A stretch of DNA of 64,000 nucleotides from Roseibium sp. TrichSKD4 (GCF_000148725.1 NZ_GL476319.1:639923-703922); one strand, 5' to 3'. Shown: positions 24,433-34,073, counted from the first letter of the stretch. The notes: generated from the letters alone by a model not told the origin. Numbers and translations are program-made.

Positions 24433-25332
24433 TTAGTGACCCTTTATCACCTGTTCAGACACCAAACGTCCGATTTCAGCATGAACTTTGGAGATGTCGC
24501 GCGGATAGCGATGGCTGCCATCCGTATAAACGGCAAACAACACCGGAGCCCGGCCGGGTGGATACGCAATGGCAATATTGGAAGCCCGGCCACCTGACCC
24601 GGTTCCAGTCCGGTCACCAGCGTTCCAATCATCCGGCAATCCACCGCGAATACGTTTCAGTCCTGTCGTGTTTTCAACCATCCAATCAAAGAGCTGCGCG
24701 CGGGACGCTTTGCTGAGCGTGGATCCCAAAACAAAACGTTCCAGATTTGAAACCATCGCATTCGGCGTTGAGGTGTCACGGTCATCATTTTGACCAACTG
24801 CATTGGCTTCAGGCTCGTACCGACTGGAAATTGACACATCATCTCCCGCATCTCGCAAGAGCGCCGTGAGCTTAGCCGGACCACCCATCGCTTTTAAAAG
24901 ATAGTTGGTCGCCAGATTGTCGCTTTTGGTCATGACGGCGCTGCACAGTTCGTGGATTGTCATGGTCTGACCAATATGTTTTTCCGTGACCGGAGTCCAC
25001 GGAACCAAATCTGCTTCGTCGATATCAATTGACCGATCGAACTGTTCGTCTCCGTTTTCAATCCGTTTGAGCGTTGCGGCGACCAGCATGAATTTGAACG
25101 TTGAATTCATCGCAAAGCGTTCATCGGCACGCCATCCGGTTTTCGACCCCGTCTCCAAATCCCAGATAGCCACACCGAGCCGTCCACCGAGCTCATGCTC
25201 AAACGCCTGAAACTGCTCAGCTTCAATCAAAACAACTTCGTCACTCAGCGCCGAAGAGGCCCCAACGGCGAAAAACAAAAGTGCAGTGGCACCGTTCCGC
25301 AACGCCCCTAGAAATGATCGCCTATCGAACAT
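24433..25332 (-). CDS. Class A beta-lactamase, Tat-exported
   Basis: 299 residues. The twin-arginine signal RRSFLGAL (residues 4-11) precedes a hydrophobic stretch. Class A motifs: STFK (Ser70/Lys73 equivalent), SDN (Ser130), EPEAN (Glu166/Asn170) and RTG where KTG is usual. The Lys234-to-Arg change is known from carbenicillin-hydrolysing CARB/PSE enzymes. All catalytic residues are present, so it is predicted active in the periplasm. No LysR regulator is nearby. GGGAGTTTTATG starts it. Confidence 0.93.
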   Translation of the reverse strand: MFDRRSFLGALRNGATALLFFAVGASSALSDEVVLIEAEQFQAFEHELGGRLGVAIWDLETGSKTGWRADERFAMNSTFKFMLVAATLKRIENGDEQFDRSIDIDEADLVPWTPVTEKHIGQTMTIHELCSAVMTKSDNLATNYLLKAMGGPAKLTALLRDAGDDVSISSRYEPEANAVGQNDDRDTSTPNAMVSNLERFVLGSTLSKASRAQLFDWMVENTTGLKRIRGGLPDDWNAGDRTGTGSGGRASNIAIAYPPGRAPVLFAVYTDGSHRYPRDISKVHAEIGRLVSEQVIKGH

Positions 25333-25541
25333 AAAACTCCCTTCAATGTTAGAGCCAGCGCCGTTTTAGGCGAGTCTCAAAGAAATACAACCTAGGAAAG
25401 ATGTTCGCGCGTCGTGAATTTTATTGGGCAATATCAAGGCCTTATTTGGAAAATCAAATGCGACCAATTCCTCAACTGATAAGTCGATAGATCATTTGCA
25501 CTTCGCGCTGGTTCTCCCTACATCTGGCAGCGGAGGTGCCC

Positions 25542-27056
25542 GTGAGCCTATTGACAACCCTGACTGAAGAAGCCCGCCTGACCTTGTCCAACTTATCAGA
25601 TGCGGCAAGCGATCTGGCGGTCCCCTCCGTACGCCTCGGGGTAACCGGTCTGGCCCGCGCGGGCAAAACGGTTTTCATCACAGCACTGGTCCATAACCTC
25701 CTCCACGGTGGACGGCTGCCGGTGTTTCAGGCTGCAGCAGGCGGGCGATTGGCTCACGCGAGACTACAACCACAACCAGACGATGCCGTACCCCGTTTTG
25801 ACTACGAAGCCCATGTCGCCGCACTGGTCAATGATCGCATCTGGCCGGATTCAACCCGGCAGGTGTCTGAACTGCGGCTCACATTGGACTTTGAAAGTGC
25901 CTCGTTCCTTTCCAGGCAATTCGGCCGCGGCAAGCTGCATATCGACCTGATCGACTACCCCGGTGAATGGCTTTTGGACTTGCCCCTACTCGGCAAAACC
26001 TATGCCGAATTTTCTGCCAGCTCGCTGGCGCGCGCCAGAGCCAAAAACCGCACCGACCTTGCTGCAGAGTATCTGGCTTGTCTGGCATCAATTGATCCAA
26101 ACGCAGCCGAAAGCGAACAAGACGCGCAGAAACTTGCAGCAACGTTCAAAACATATTTGAAGAATTGCCGACAGGATGCCCATGCACTGTCGATGTTACC
26201 GCCGGGCCGCTTCCTGATGCCCGGTGACCTGGACGGCTCGCCAGCGCTGACATTTGCTCCATTAGACATTCCTCAGGACGCCTCACCTGCCCGCGCTGGC
26301 ACATTACGCGCGATGATGGAGCGTCGGTTTGAGGCGTACAAAACCCACGTCATCCGCCCCTTCTTCCGAAACCACTTCGCCAGACTGGACCGCCAGATCG
26401 TGCTGGTTGATGTCCTTCATGCGCTCAATGCCGGTCCTGCGGCCATCAAGGATCTGGAAGAAGCACTTGGCGAGGTTATGACCGCCTTCAGGCCCGGCAA
26501 ACAAAGCTGGCTGTCGTCCATTCTGACCCGTCGCATCGACCGCATTCTGTTTGCCGCAACGAAGGCTGACCACCTGCACCGTGACGACCATGACAGGCTT
26601 GAGGCCATTCTTCAGCGGTTGGTTGGCCGAGGCATTGACCATGCCAAATTCCGCGGCGCAGAAGTTGACGTTCTGGCCATGGCTGCTGTTCGCGCAACAC
26701 GTGAAGCAACCGTCCGTCATGGTGGGCAAGACCTGCCCGCTATCCTTGGGACTCCGCTTCCCGGCGAAGGTGTGAATGGCGAGAACTATGACGGAGAAAC
26801 GGAAATTGCGATGTTTCCCGGAGACTTGCCGGAAAACCCTGACAAGATTTTTAGTCCCGCTGACTCAAAAGATGAGCAAGTTCACGTAACGTCAGAAGAA
26901 ATTGAATCACAAACTGAACTTACAGACAGTGACTTGCGCTATTTGCGCTTTCGCCCGCCTCAACTGGACCAGACCGCAGAAGGTCTATCCTTGTCACTTC
27001 CGCACATTCGGCTCGACCGGGCACTCGAATTTCTGATTGGAGACCACCTCGCGTGA
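25542..27056 (+). CDS. YcjX-family P-loop GTPase-like protein
   Basis: About 504 residues. P-loop GLARAGKT (about residues 34-41) and the IDYPGEWLLDLPLL switch-like motif mark the YcjX (DUF463) family, membrane-associated stress proteins of unknown activity. The GTG at 25542 is chosen because GGAGG ends five bases before it; a GTG at 25536 would lie inside that site. Followed by a 4-base overlap (GTGA) with the next gene. Confidence 0.88.
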   Translation: MSLLTTLTEEARLTLSNLSDAASDLAVPSVRLGVTGLARAGKTVFITALVHNLLHGGRLPVFQAAAGGRLAHARLQPQPDDAVPRFDYEAHVAALVNDRIWPDSTRQVSELRLTLDFESASFLSRQFGRGKLHIDLIDYPGEWLLDLPLLGKTYAEFSASSLARARAKNRTDLAAEYLACLASIDPNAAESEQDAQKLAATFKTYLKNCRQDAHALSMLPPGRFLMPGDLDGSPALTFAPLDIPQDASPARAGTLRAMMERRFEAYKTHVIRPFFRNHFARLDRQIVLVDVLHALNAGPAAIKDLEEALGEVMTAFRPGKQSWLSSILTRRIDRILFAATKADHLHRDDHDRLEAILQRLVGRGIDHAKFRGAEVDVLAMAAVRATREATVRHGGQDLPAILGTPLPGEGVNGENYDGETEIAMFPGDLPENPDKIFSPADSKDEQVHVTSEEIESQTELTDSDLRYLRFRPPQLDQTAEGLSLSLPHIRLDRALEFLIGDHLA

Positions 27057-28117
27057 CGGATCAAAACCGACAAGAAAACAGACGCCCATCCCGCAAGCCA
27101 ACTGCGTTTCGTCTTGATGATAAAAATGTTCGGTTGGCGGAGGAAGTCGAAGACCTTCCACTGGCCAGTGAGACGATCATTCAGGAAGCACTGGATGATA
27201 GCTTGCTGCCAGTAGAAACGGCCCCAATGCCGGTCCGCAAATCGTCCAGCTTTGGTCGGTGGATAGGTCTTGGTCTGGGCGGGCTGATCAGTTTGGCCGT
27301 TGGACTGGCGATTGACAGCCTAATCCGCGATCTGTTTGCCCGCGCAGACTGGCTGGGCTGGGTCGGAATTGGCCTTGCTGCAATTGCGGTCTTGGGACTT
27401 GTTGGGCTGGTGCTTCGCGAACTGGGTGCCTTGATGCGCCTGCGAAAAATCGATGACCTTCGCGACCATTTAGCAGAGACTGCTGAGTCCGACAATGCAA
27501 AGGCTGCCCGCACCCACCTTAAGGACTTGATCAGTCTTTATGCAGATCGTCCTGACACAGCACGGGGGCGCAAAACCCTTCAAGGCCACATGTCAGAGGT
27601 GATCGATGGGAAGGACCTTCTGATTTTGGCCGAGCGCGACCTTCTTAGCCCATTGGACAAGCAGGCTCGCCGCATCGTCATGTCGAGTGCAAAGCGTGTC
27701 TCTCTGGTCACTGCCATCAGTCCACGTGCCATTGTCGACCTTTTGGCAGTTCTGTTTGAGAACCTGCGGATCATTCGCCAACTGTCTCACCTTTATGGCG
27801 GACGCCCTGGAACTCTCGGGTTTTTCCGCCTGACACGGCATGTGCTTCAACATCTGGCCCTTACAGGCGGCATGGCAGCGGGCGACAGCCTGGCCTCCCA
27901 AGTCCTTGGGCACGGGCTCGCAGCGCGCCTCTCTGCCCGCTTGGGCGAAGGCTTGATCAACGGGCTCTTGACCGCACGCGTTGGTATCGCCGCCATCGCC
28001 GTGTGCCGCCCTGCTCCCTTTGTCGGCAGCAAAGGACCGAGTGTTTCCGAGTTCATGAATGAGTTGGTATCCAGCGCGGAAAAAGAGGACACAGGAAAAC
28101 AGGGAAAGTCATCTTAA
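27053..28117 (+). CDS. YcjF-family inner membrane protein (TIGR01620-like)
   Basis: 354 residues with two membrane segments (about residues 68-90 and 100-122, LGWVGIGLAAIAVLGLVGLVL). The soluble C-terminal half has ARRIVMSSAKRVSLVTAISP. YcjF normally pairs with YcjX, as here (four-base overlap, translational coupling). The function is not established; the pair is stress-linked in other proteobacteria. Confidence 0.88.
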   Translation: MTDQNRQENRRPSRKPTAFRLDDKNVRLAEEVEDLPLASETIIQEALDDSLLPVETAPMPVRKSSSFGRWIGLGLGGLISLAVGLAIDSLIRDLFARADWLGWVGIGLAAIAVLGLVGLVLRELGALMRLRKIDDLRDHLAETAESDNAKAARTHLKDLISLYADRPDTARGRKTLQGHMSEVIDGKDLLILAERDLLSPLDKQARRIVMSSAKRVSLVTAISPRAIVDLLAVLFENLRIIRQLSHLYGGRPGTLGFFRLTRHVLQHLALTGGMAAGDSLASQVLGHGLAARLSARLGEGLINGLLTARVGIAAIAVCRPAPFVGSKGPSVSEFMNELVSSAEKEDTGKQGKSS

Positions 28118-28237
28118 GACTTTTCCGGCCTGGGGCGCGACCACTCGTCAAATTTGACGTTGAGTAATCTTCCGATTATGCAATGCCCAGCCTTGTAAAG
28201 CGACGAGGTTAGGCGGGACTAACTGGGAGCTTACTAG

Positions 28238-28531
28238 ATGGAATCTATACTACCCCTCATCATACAATTGGCGTCTGGCGCTATTGGCGGAAACGTCGCA
28301 GGCAAAGTGTTGCCAAACATGAACCTCGGCACACTCGGCAACTCAATTGCTGGTATCGTTGGCGGAGGCCTTGGTGGGCAGATTTTGTCCGCAGTCCTTG
28401 GCACCGGCATTGCCTCGAATGCAGGATCACTCGATATTTCCGCAATCCTTCAGTCTGTTGCCAGCGGTGGTGTTGGCGGCGGCGTTTTGCTTGCCATCGT
28501 GTCCATCGTGCGTAAAGCACTCGGGAAATAA
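28238..28531 (+). CDS. Small glycine-rich membrane protein
   Basis: 97 residues, almost wholly hydrophobic and rich in glycine (GGNVAGKV, GIVGGGLGGQIL, GGVGGGVLLAIVSIV), suggesting two or three packed membrane helices with glycine-zipper contacts. No family recognised. AACTGGGAGCTTACTAG before the ATG is an acceptable ribosome binding site. Confidence 0.7.
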   Translation: MESILPLIIQLASGAIGGNVAGKVLPNMNLGTLGNSIAGIVGGGLGGQILSAVLGTGIASNAGSLDISAILQSVASGGVGGGVLLAIVSIVRKALGK

Positions 28532-28539
28532 GCCAGTGC

Positions 28540-28570
28540 GTGGCCGGAGCCTGTCTTCGGCCACCCTTTT
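28540..28570 (+). terminator. Probable terminator after the small membrane protein
   Basis: A GTGGCCG/CGGCCAC stem with an 11-base loop is followed by CCTTTT, nine bases after the stop. The large loop makes it less certain than the flagellin terminators. Confidence 0.6.
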
Positions 28571-28631
28571 CTCACAGGCTGGACGTATACCGGTTCTCGA
28601 CAAACCCTCGCCCCAGCCCTAATCTCACTTC

Positions 28632-29810
28632 ATGTTTATCTCGTTCTTTACCGAGCTGAAATCAGCAGGTGTTCCGGTTTCCTTGCGCGAATATCTGTCC
28701 TTGATGGATGCCCTTGATCATGATCTGGCCGAACGTCGGGTGGAGGACTTTTACTATTTGGCGCGCGCCATTTTGGTGAAGGACGAGGCCAATCTCGACA
28801 AGTTTGACCGCGTGTTTGGACATGTCTTCAAGGGACTAGACCTTTTGAGCGAGGCTCCTGCGGGCGATATTCCCGAAGAGTGGCTGAAAAAACTCGCCGA
28901 AAAACATCTGACAGAAGAAGAAAAGGCTCAGATCGAAGCCCTCGGCGGGTTTGAAAAACTGATGAAAACCCTGAAGGAGCGCCTGAAAGAGCAGGAAAAG
29001 CGCCATCAGGGCGGCAACAAGTGGATTGGCACAGCAGGTACCTCTCCCTTCGGCGCCTATGGTTATAATCCGGAAGGCGTCCGGATCGGCCAGAAGGAAA
29101 GCCGCCATCGGCGCGCGGTCAAGGTTTGGGACAAGCGCGAGTTCAAGGATCTTGATGACACTCAACAACTCGGCACCCGCAATATTCAGGTGGCCTTGAA
29201 GCGCCTGCGCAATTTTGCGCGAACCGGAGCGGCAGAAGAGCTTGATCTTGACGACACGATCCGGTCAACAGCCCACAAGGGTCTGCTGGACATCAAGATG
29301 CGGCCCGAACGCCACAACGCAGTTAAAGTGTTGTTGTTCTTCGACATTGGCGGATCGATGGACGATCACATTCGTGTCTGTGAAGAGCTGTTTTCAGCTG
29401 CCCGCACCGAATTCAAGGTGATGGAGCACTTCTACTTCCACAACTGCCTTTATGAGTATGTCTGGAAGGAAAACCATCGGCGCTACACCGAACGCATCGA
29501 CACATTCGATGTGCTTCACAAATATCCCTCAGACTACAAAATCATCTTTGTTGGGGATGCGTCCATGTCGCCTTATGAAATCGCGTATCCGGGTGGTTCC
29601 GTGGAACATTGGAACGACGAAGCCGGCGCGACCTGGATGCAGCGGGTAACGCGCCAATACGCCTCGACCGTCTGGCTGAACCCCGTGCGGGAGCAGCATT
29701 GGAATTACACCCATTCCATCCGAATGATGCAGGAGCTGGTGGAAGGGCGTATGTTCCCGCTCACCGTGGAAGGCTTGACCGAAGCCATGAAAGAACTGGC
29801 ACGGCAATAA
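28632..29810 (+). CDS. CoxE-like vWA domain protein (MoxR partner)
   Basis: 392 residues. The C-terminal half is a von Willebrand A domain with the modified MIDAS start LLFFDIGGSMDDHI (about residues 235-250), in which DxGGS replaces DxSxS, as is common in the CoxE/COG3825 group. An N-terminal helical region (FFTELKSAGVPVSLREYLSL) is typical of that group. It probably works with the MoxR ATPase at 22382-23227 in maturation of a metalloenzyme or protein complex; the target is unknown. Confidence 0.85.
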   Translation: MFISFFTELKSAGVPVSLREYLSLMDALDHDLAERRVEDFYYLARAILVKDEANLDKFDRVFGHVFKGLDLLSEAPAGDIPEEWLKKLAEKHLTEEEKAQIEALGGFEKLMKTLKERLKEQEKRHQGGNKWIGTAGTSPFGAYGYNPEGVRIGQKESRHRRAVKVWDKREFKDLDDTQQLGTRNIQVALKRLRNFARTGAAEELDLDDTIRSTAHKGLLDIKMRPERHNAVKVLLFFDIGGSMDDHIRVCEELFSAARTEFKVMEHFYFHNCLYEYVWKENHRRYTERIDTFDVLHKYPSDYKIIFVGDASMSPYEIAYPGGSVEHWNDEAGATWMQRVTRQYASTVWLNPVREQHWNYTHSIRMMQELVEGRMFPLTVEGLTEAMKELARQ

Positions 29811-29851
29811 AACAAAGCTGGTCCAGTATCCGCTGATTTCACTGAAAACAA

Positions 29852-29869
29852 CTGTCATCAAATTGACAC
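29852..29869 (+). promoter_or_regulatory. Pho box candidate upstream of ppk2
   Basis: CTGTCAT-CAAA-TTGACAC matches the PhoB consensus (CTGTCAY-N4-CTGTCAY) at 12 of 14 positions and lies 62-79 bases before the ppk2 start. PhoB control under phosphate limitation is therefore likely. Confidence 0.6.
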
Positions 29870-29890
29870 ATGTCAATTCACCTACCCCTT

Positions 29891-29908
29891 GGTAAGCATA
29901 AGCTTACC
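29891..29908. promoter_or_regulatory. Inverted repeat GGTAAGC-ATAA-GCTTACC
   Basis: A perfect 7-bp inverted repeat with a four-base loop lies 23-40 bases before ppk2. It could be an operator or a 5' mRNA hairpin. No protein is assigned. Confidence 0.4.
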
Positions 29909-29930
29909 TCCTACAAAATTGGGAGGAGAA

Positions 29931-30917
29931 ATGACTATATCGACAGCAGCAACAAAAAGCGTATCTAAACCAGAACAAGAGGCCCTGAAACCAGGCCCAC
30001 TGCCAGAGCTGGATGCTGAGGACGAGCATCAGCTGACACAACGCCAGCGTCTGGCGATGCTGCGCCACGATCAGGCCGCCATTCATCAGGTGTTTGAAAA
30101 GGGCGAATACCCTTACACCTCAAAAATGCGCCGTCCGGCGTATGAAAAGCGCAAGCAAAAACTGCAAGCCGAGCTTTTGAAAGCGCAGCAGTGGATACAG
30201 GACACAGAGCAACGCGTTGTGCTCTTGTTTGAAGGTCGGGATGCTGCCGGTAAGGGTGGCACTATCAAGCGGTTTAATGAGCATTTGAACCCACGCGGGG
30301 CGCGGGTCGTTGCCTTGCAAAAGCCAACCGATCAAGAGCGCAGCCAATGGTACTTTCAGCGCTACGTGCAGAACCTTCCATCGGCCGGGGAGATGGTGTT
30401 TTTTGACCGCTCCTGGTACAACCGCGCGGGCGTTGAACGGGTGATGGGCTTTTGCTCTCCCAACCAGTATCTGGAGTTCATGCGCCAGTGTCCCGATTTT
30501 GAGCGCATGCTGGTCCGTGACGGCATCCTGATGTTCAAATACTGGTTTTCGGTCACCAAGGAAGAACAACGCAAACGCTTCAAGTCGCGTGAGACGGATC
30601 CTCTCAAACAGTGGAAACTGTCCCCGATCGACAAGGCCTCCCTCGACAAGTGGGAGGGTTACACCGAGGCCAAGGAGGCCATGTTCTTCTATACAGACAC
30701 GGCTGACGCGCCCTGGACCATCATTAAATCCGATGACAAGAAGCGCGCCCGGCTCAACTGCATGGAGCACTTTTTGAACGCCCTTCCCTACCCAGGTAAA
30801 GACCATCGCATTGTGGGAGAACCTGACCCATTGATTGTCGGTCATGGCGGTCAGGTGATTGGGCGGGATGATCACATCCTCGGCAAAATGCTTCATCCGG
30901 AAAAACGAGGCGGATGA
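29931..30917 (+). CDS. ppk2: Polyphosphate kinase 2 (PPK2)
   Basis: 328 residues. PPK2 moves phosphate between polyphosphate and nucleoside diphosphates. P-loop FEGRDAAGKGG (about residues 93-103), lid region RPAYEKRKQKLQAEL, the Walker-B-like EMVFFDRSWYNRAGVERVMG and the C-terminal part ending in a Gly-His-rich tail are class I features. The start at 29931 follows GGGAGGAG by two to three bases. A Pho box candidate lies upstream. Alone in its transcript, with a terminator behind. Confidence 0.93.
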   Translation: MTISTAATKSVSKPEQEALKPGPLPELDAEDEHQLTQRQRLAMLRHDQAAIHQVFEKGEYPYTSKMRRPAYEKRKQKLQAELLKAQQWIQDTEQRVVLLFEGRDAAGKGGTIKRFNEHLNPRGARVVALQKPTDQERSQWYFQRYVQNLPSAGEMVFFDRSWYNRAGVERVMGFCSPNQYLEFMRQCPDFERMLVRDGILMFKYWFSVTKEEQRKRFKSRETDPLKQWKLSPIDKASLDKWEGYTEAKEAMFFYTDTADAPWTIIKSDDKKRARLNCMEHFLNALPYPGKDHRIVGEPDPLIVGHGGQVIGRDDHILGKMLHPEKRGG

Positions 30918-30920
30918 AGC

Positions 30921-30953
30921 AAAAAGGCGGAGATCCTCCCTCTCCGCCTTTTT
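30921..30953. terminator. Bidirectional terminator ppk2 / universal stress gene
   Basis: A 12-bp stem (AAAAAGGCGGAG / CTCCGCCTTTTT) with T runs on both strands lies between convergent genes. Confidence 0.88.
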
Positions 30954-30982
30954 CTTTGATAGTTTTCGGCAAATGCGTGCGT

Positions 30983-31414
30983 TTACTCTGCGTCGCGCAG
31001 GACCATGACGGAACAGGGCGCATGACGCACGATATGCGCTGCGTGAGAACCGATAAAGTAAGTCGACAATCCCGGCTTGTGCGAGGTCATGACGATCAGA
31101 TCGCAGCCTCTGTCCTTGGCACAATCAATTACCTCACTGTCGACAGAGCCAACACGCACTTCGCTGGAGATTGCGTCCTCGGCAATACCCAATTGTGCCG
31201 AGACGCCTTTTAGCATCTTGCGGGTTTCGTCCGCTTCCTTGTCCTGAAAGCCTTCCGGCAGCTGGCTTGCGACAAAGCTCTGCACTTCCGGACAGACGGC
31301 AAGAAGGTGGACCTTGGACTGATGGTCTTGTGCCAGATGACCAGCTTTGGCCAACGCATCTTCGGCAAAAGCCGGTTCGGCAGGGTCGATTGGAACCAGA
31401 ATCTTCTTGAACAT
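30983..31414 (-). CDS. Universal stress protein (UspA family)
   Basis: 143 residues with the UspA fold signature: FKKILVPIDPAEPA at the start and CDLIVMTSHKPGLSTYFIGS then VRHAPCSVMVLR at the end. The GxxGx9G(S/T) ATP motif is not clearly kept, so nucleotide binding is uncertain. GGAG lies six bases before the ATG. Monocistronic, converging on ppk2. Confidence 0.9.
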   Translation of the reverse strand: MFKKILVPIDPAEPAFAEDALAKAGHLAQDHQSKVHLLAVCPEVQSFVASQLPEGFQDKEADETRKMLKGVSAQLGIAEDAISSEVRVGSVDSEVIDCAKDRGCDLIVMTSHKPGLSTYFIGSHAAHIVRHAPCSVMVLRDAE

Positions 31415-31480
31415 TGCATTCTCCGTAAATCTGATAATTGGAGAATTGCAACCTCAACGGGTTGTCCGCCATGAGGCAGA

Positions 31481-32269
31481 TCAATCGTTTGCCGCGTCTG
31501 TAAAATATCGACCCGGCGTGACCCCAAAAGCTTTTTTGAAGGTCGCCACAAATGCGCTCGGCTCCTCATAGCCCAGCTTGTAAGCAACATCCGAAACACT
31601 TCGGCCCAACGATAACAACTCAAGCGCCCGAAACAGTTTCACCTGCCGACACCAGGTTCGATAGCTCATGCCAGTTTCGGCCTTGATCTTGCGCTCGAAC
31701 GTGCGCACCGAGAGAGCCGTTCGCGAGGCCGCCTCCGCCAAAGCCGGAATGTTGGCTGGACACCGCATAATCGCCGTACACACATCGCGCAGCTTTAGGT
31801 CAGCAGGCATTGGCAATTGAAGCGGAGCTGCAGGAAGCAGTTTAAGCTGATCAATAATCACTGCGGAAATACGGGCAGCAGGTCCATTGTTTGCTTCGTG
31901 TCGTGGGTAAGACATGAACTCTAAAATGAGCTCTCGAAGAAGATTGGTGACCTGCACCACCTGAGGCTTATCCGGCAAACCCTCCAGAAGATCAGGTGAA
32001 ATATAGACAAACCGGATATCAGTATCGGAAAGATAGCGGCCCCGGTGTTCCAGCCCCGGCGGAATCCAGAGCGCCCGTTCCGGCGGGACAAAATAGGTAC
32101 CGCAGTCAGTCTCAACCGCCGATGACCCTGATATGACATGATAAAGCTGCGCGCAGTCATGAGAGTGGAACGCGTTGGTTTGTCCCTTCTTCTGACGTTT
32201 CGCAAACCCGACCATTGGAGCCGTGAGCGGCTCAACTGGCATTGTCGCAAGTTCGGGATGTATGCCCAT
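31481..32269 (-). CDS. AraC-family regulator with cupin sensor
   Basis: 262 residues. An N-terminal cupin-type domain (FHSHDCAQLYHVISG, then PPGLEHRG) is followed by a C-terminal double helix-turn-helix (ALAEAASRTALSVRTFERKI then RSVSDVAYKLGYEEPSAFVATFKKAFG). The ATG at 32269 follows GGAAAAAG on the - strand. It is divergent from the MFS gene at 32387, an arrangement typical of a local activator of an efflux gene (as in nimR-nimT of E. coli); the inducer is unknown. Confidence 0.88.
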   Translation of the reverse strand: MGIHPELATMPVEPLTAPMVGFAKRQKKGQTNAFHSHDCAQLYHVISGSSAVETDCGTYFVPPERALWIPPGLEHRGRYLSDTDIRFVYISPDLLEGLPDKPQVVQVTNLLRELILEFMSYPRHEANNGPAARISAVIIDQLKLLPAAPLQLPMPADLKLRDVCTAIMRCPANIPALAEAASRTALSVRTFERKIKAETGMSYRTWCRQVKLFRALELLSLGRSVSDVAYKLGYEEPSAFVATFKKAFGVTPGRYFTDAAND

Positions 32270-32386
32270 GCACTTTTTCCATTTTTGGCGTTTCAAAACT
32301 ATTTGATGACAAAACAGCGCTAACACGCAATCAAATATCGCGACTAAGTTCTGCTTCCAAGATGAAAAACGAGCAAGCGATTTGAA

Positions 32387-33613
32387 ATGACGTATTTCAC
32401 CCGAAGTGAAAACCCGATGGAAATCAAAGGATGGCGTTCACCAGCCGTCCTGTTGATGATCATGGCAGGGGCCATGCAGCTGTCCTTTGCCGCCTGGTGG
32501 AACCTGATGAACAATTTTGCGGTTCAGGAGCTCAGCTTCACAGGCCGCGAAATCGGTATCCAGCAGTCAATCCGCGAAATTCCGGGCTTTCTAAGTTTCG
32601 CTGCCATCTACCTTCTGCTCCTGATGCGCGAGCAGACTTTGGCCTATGTTTCCCTGCTTTTGCTGGGAATTGGAGTGGCTGCAACCGGTTACTTTCCAAG
32701 CGTTTGGGGCTTCTATTTGACCACCTTGGTCATGTCGATCGGCTTTCACTACTATGAAACGATGGCACAATCCCTGTCGCTTCAGTGGCTCCCAAAAGCC
32801 ACCGCGGCCGCCAGCATGGGCAAAATCATCGCCGTTGGTGCATTTGCACAGCTGATTGCCTATGGGCTGATTTTCATCGGCTGGAAGACCTTTGATCTGT
32901 CTTTTACAACGGTCTTTGCGGTTGCTGGCGGGCTCACGCTCGTTGTCCTTGCCTTCTTGATGATGGCGTTTCCCCATTTCAAGGAAGGTGTCGCCCAACA
33001 CAAAAAGCTGATCCTGCGCAAGCGCTATTGGCTCTACTATGCACTCACCTTCATGGCAGGAGCCCGTCGTCAGATCTTCACCGTGTTTGCAGGTTTCCTG
33101 ATGGTGGAGAAGTTCGGCTATGACGTGCACGAAGTTGCGTTTCTCTTTCTGATCAATGGCGCGTTCAACATGGTCTTGGCCCCAAAGATCGGAAAGCTGA
33201 TCGTCCACTTCGGCGAACGCAAGGCACTGATTTTTGAATACATCGGATTGTTTGGTGTGTTCGCAAGCTATGCGTTTGTCACCAGCCCCGAACTGGCCGC
33301 AACGCTCTATGTGGTCGATCACGCCTTCTTTGCTATCGCCATCGCGATCAAGACCTACTTCCAGAAGATCGCGGATCCTGCAGATATCGCACCGACCGCA
33401 GGCGTCGCCTTCACCATCAACCACATTGCAGCGGTCTTTATCCCGGTCATCTTCGGTCTGGTGTGGCTCTACTCACCAACGGCGGTGTTCCTGTCAGGCG
33501 CAGCCATGGCGCTTGTCAGCCTTGCCCTGTCCTCATTAATCCCAAGCGCACCGGAAGAAGGGCATGAGGTCGATTGGTGGTTCCGGCGTACGGCTCCAAC
33601 GCCCGCCGAATAG
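32387..33613 (+). CDS. MFS transporter, divergent from AraC regulator
   Basis: About 400 residues and roughly 12 membrane helices (starting WRSPAVLLMIMAGAMQLSFAAWW without a repeat run). It has an MFS layout with FHYYETMAQSLSLQW and an internal cytoplasmic loop (MMAFPHFKEGVAQHKKL). Probable exporter under the adjacent AraC regulator; the substrate is unknown. Two starts are possible, 32387 or 32417, and neither has a clear ribosome binding site. Confidence 0.85.
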   Translation: MTYFTRSENPMEIKGWRSPAVLLMIMAGAMQLSFAAWWNLMNNFAVQELSFTGREIGIQQSIREIPGFLSFAAIYLLLLMREQTLAYVSLLLLGIGVAATGYFPSVWGFYLTTLVMSIGFHYYETMAQSLSLQWLPKATAAASMGKIIAVGAFAQLIAYGLIFIGWKTFDLSFTTVFAVAGGLTLVVLAFLMMAFPHFKEGVAQHKKLILRKRYWLYYALTFMAGARRQIFTVFAGFLMVEKFGYDVHEVAFLFLINGAFNMVLAPKIGKLIVHFGERKALIFEYIGLFGVFASYAFVTSPELAATLYVVDHAFFAIAIAIKTYFQKIADPADIAPTAGVAFTINHIAAVFIPVIFGLVWLYSPTAVFLSGAAMALVSLALSSLIPSAPEEGHEVDWWFRRTAPTPAE

Positions 33614-33643
33614 GCCTCCTCTCAAGAATGCCTTACACCAACG

Positions 33644-33673
33644 AAAAAAGCCCGGCACACCTGCCGGGCTTTT
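33644..33673. terminator. Bidirectional terminator MFS / ferredoxin
   Basis: An AAAGCCCGGCA/TGCCGGGCTTT stem with a four-base loop and A and T runs lies between convergent genes. Confidence 0.88.
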
Positions 33674-33695
33674 GAATCTGTAATTCAGGTGCGTC

Positions 33696-34073
<378 letters not shown>

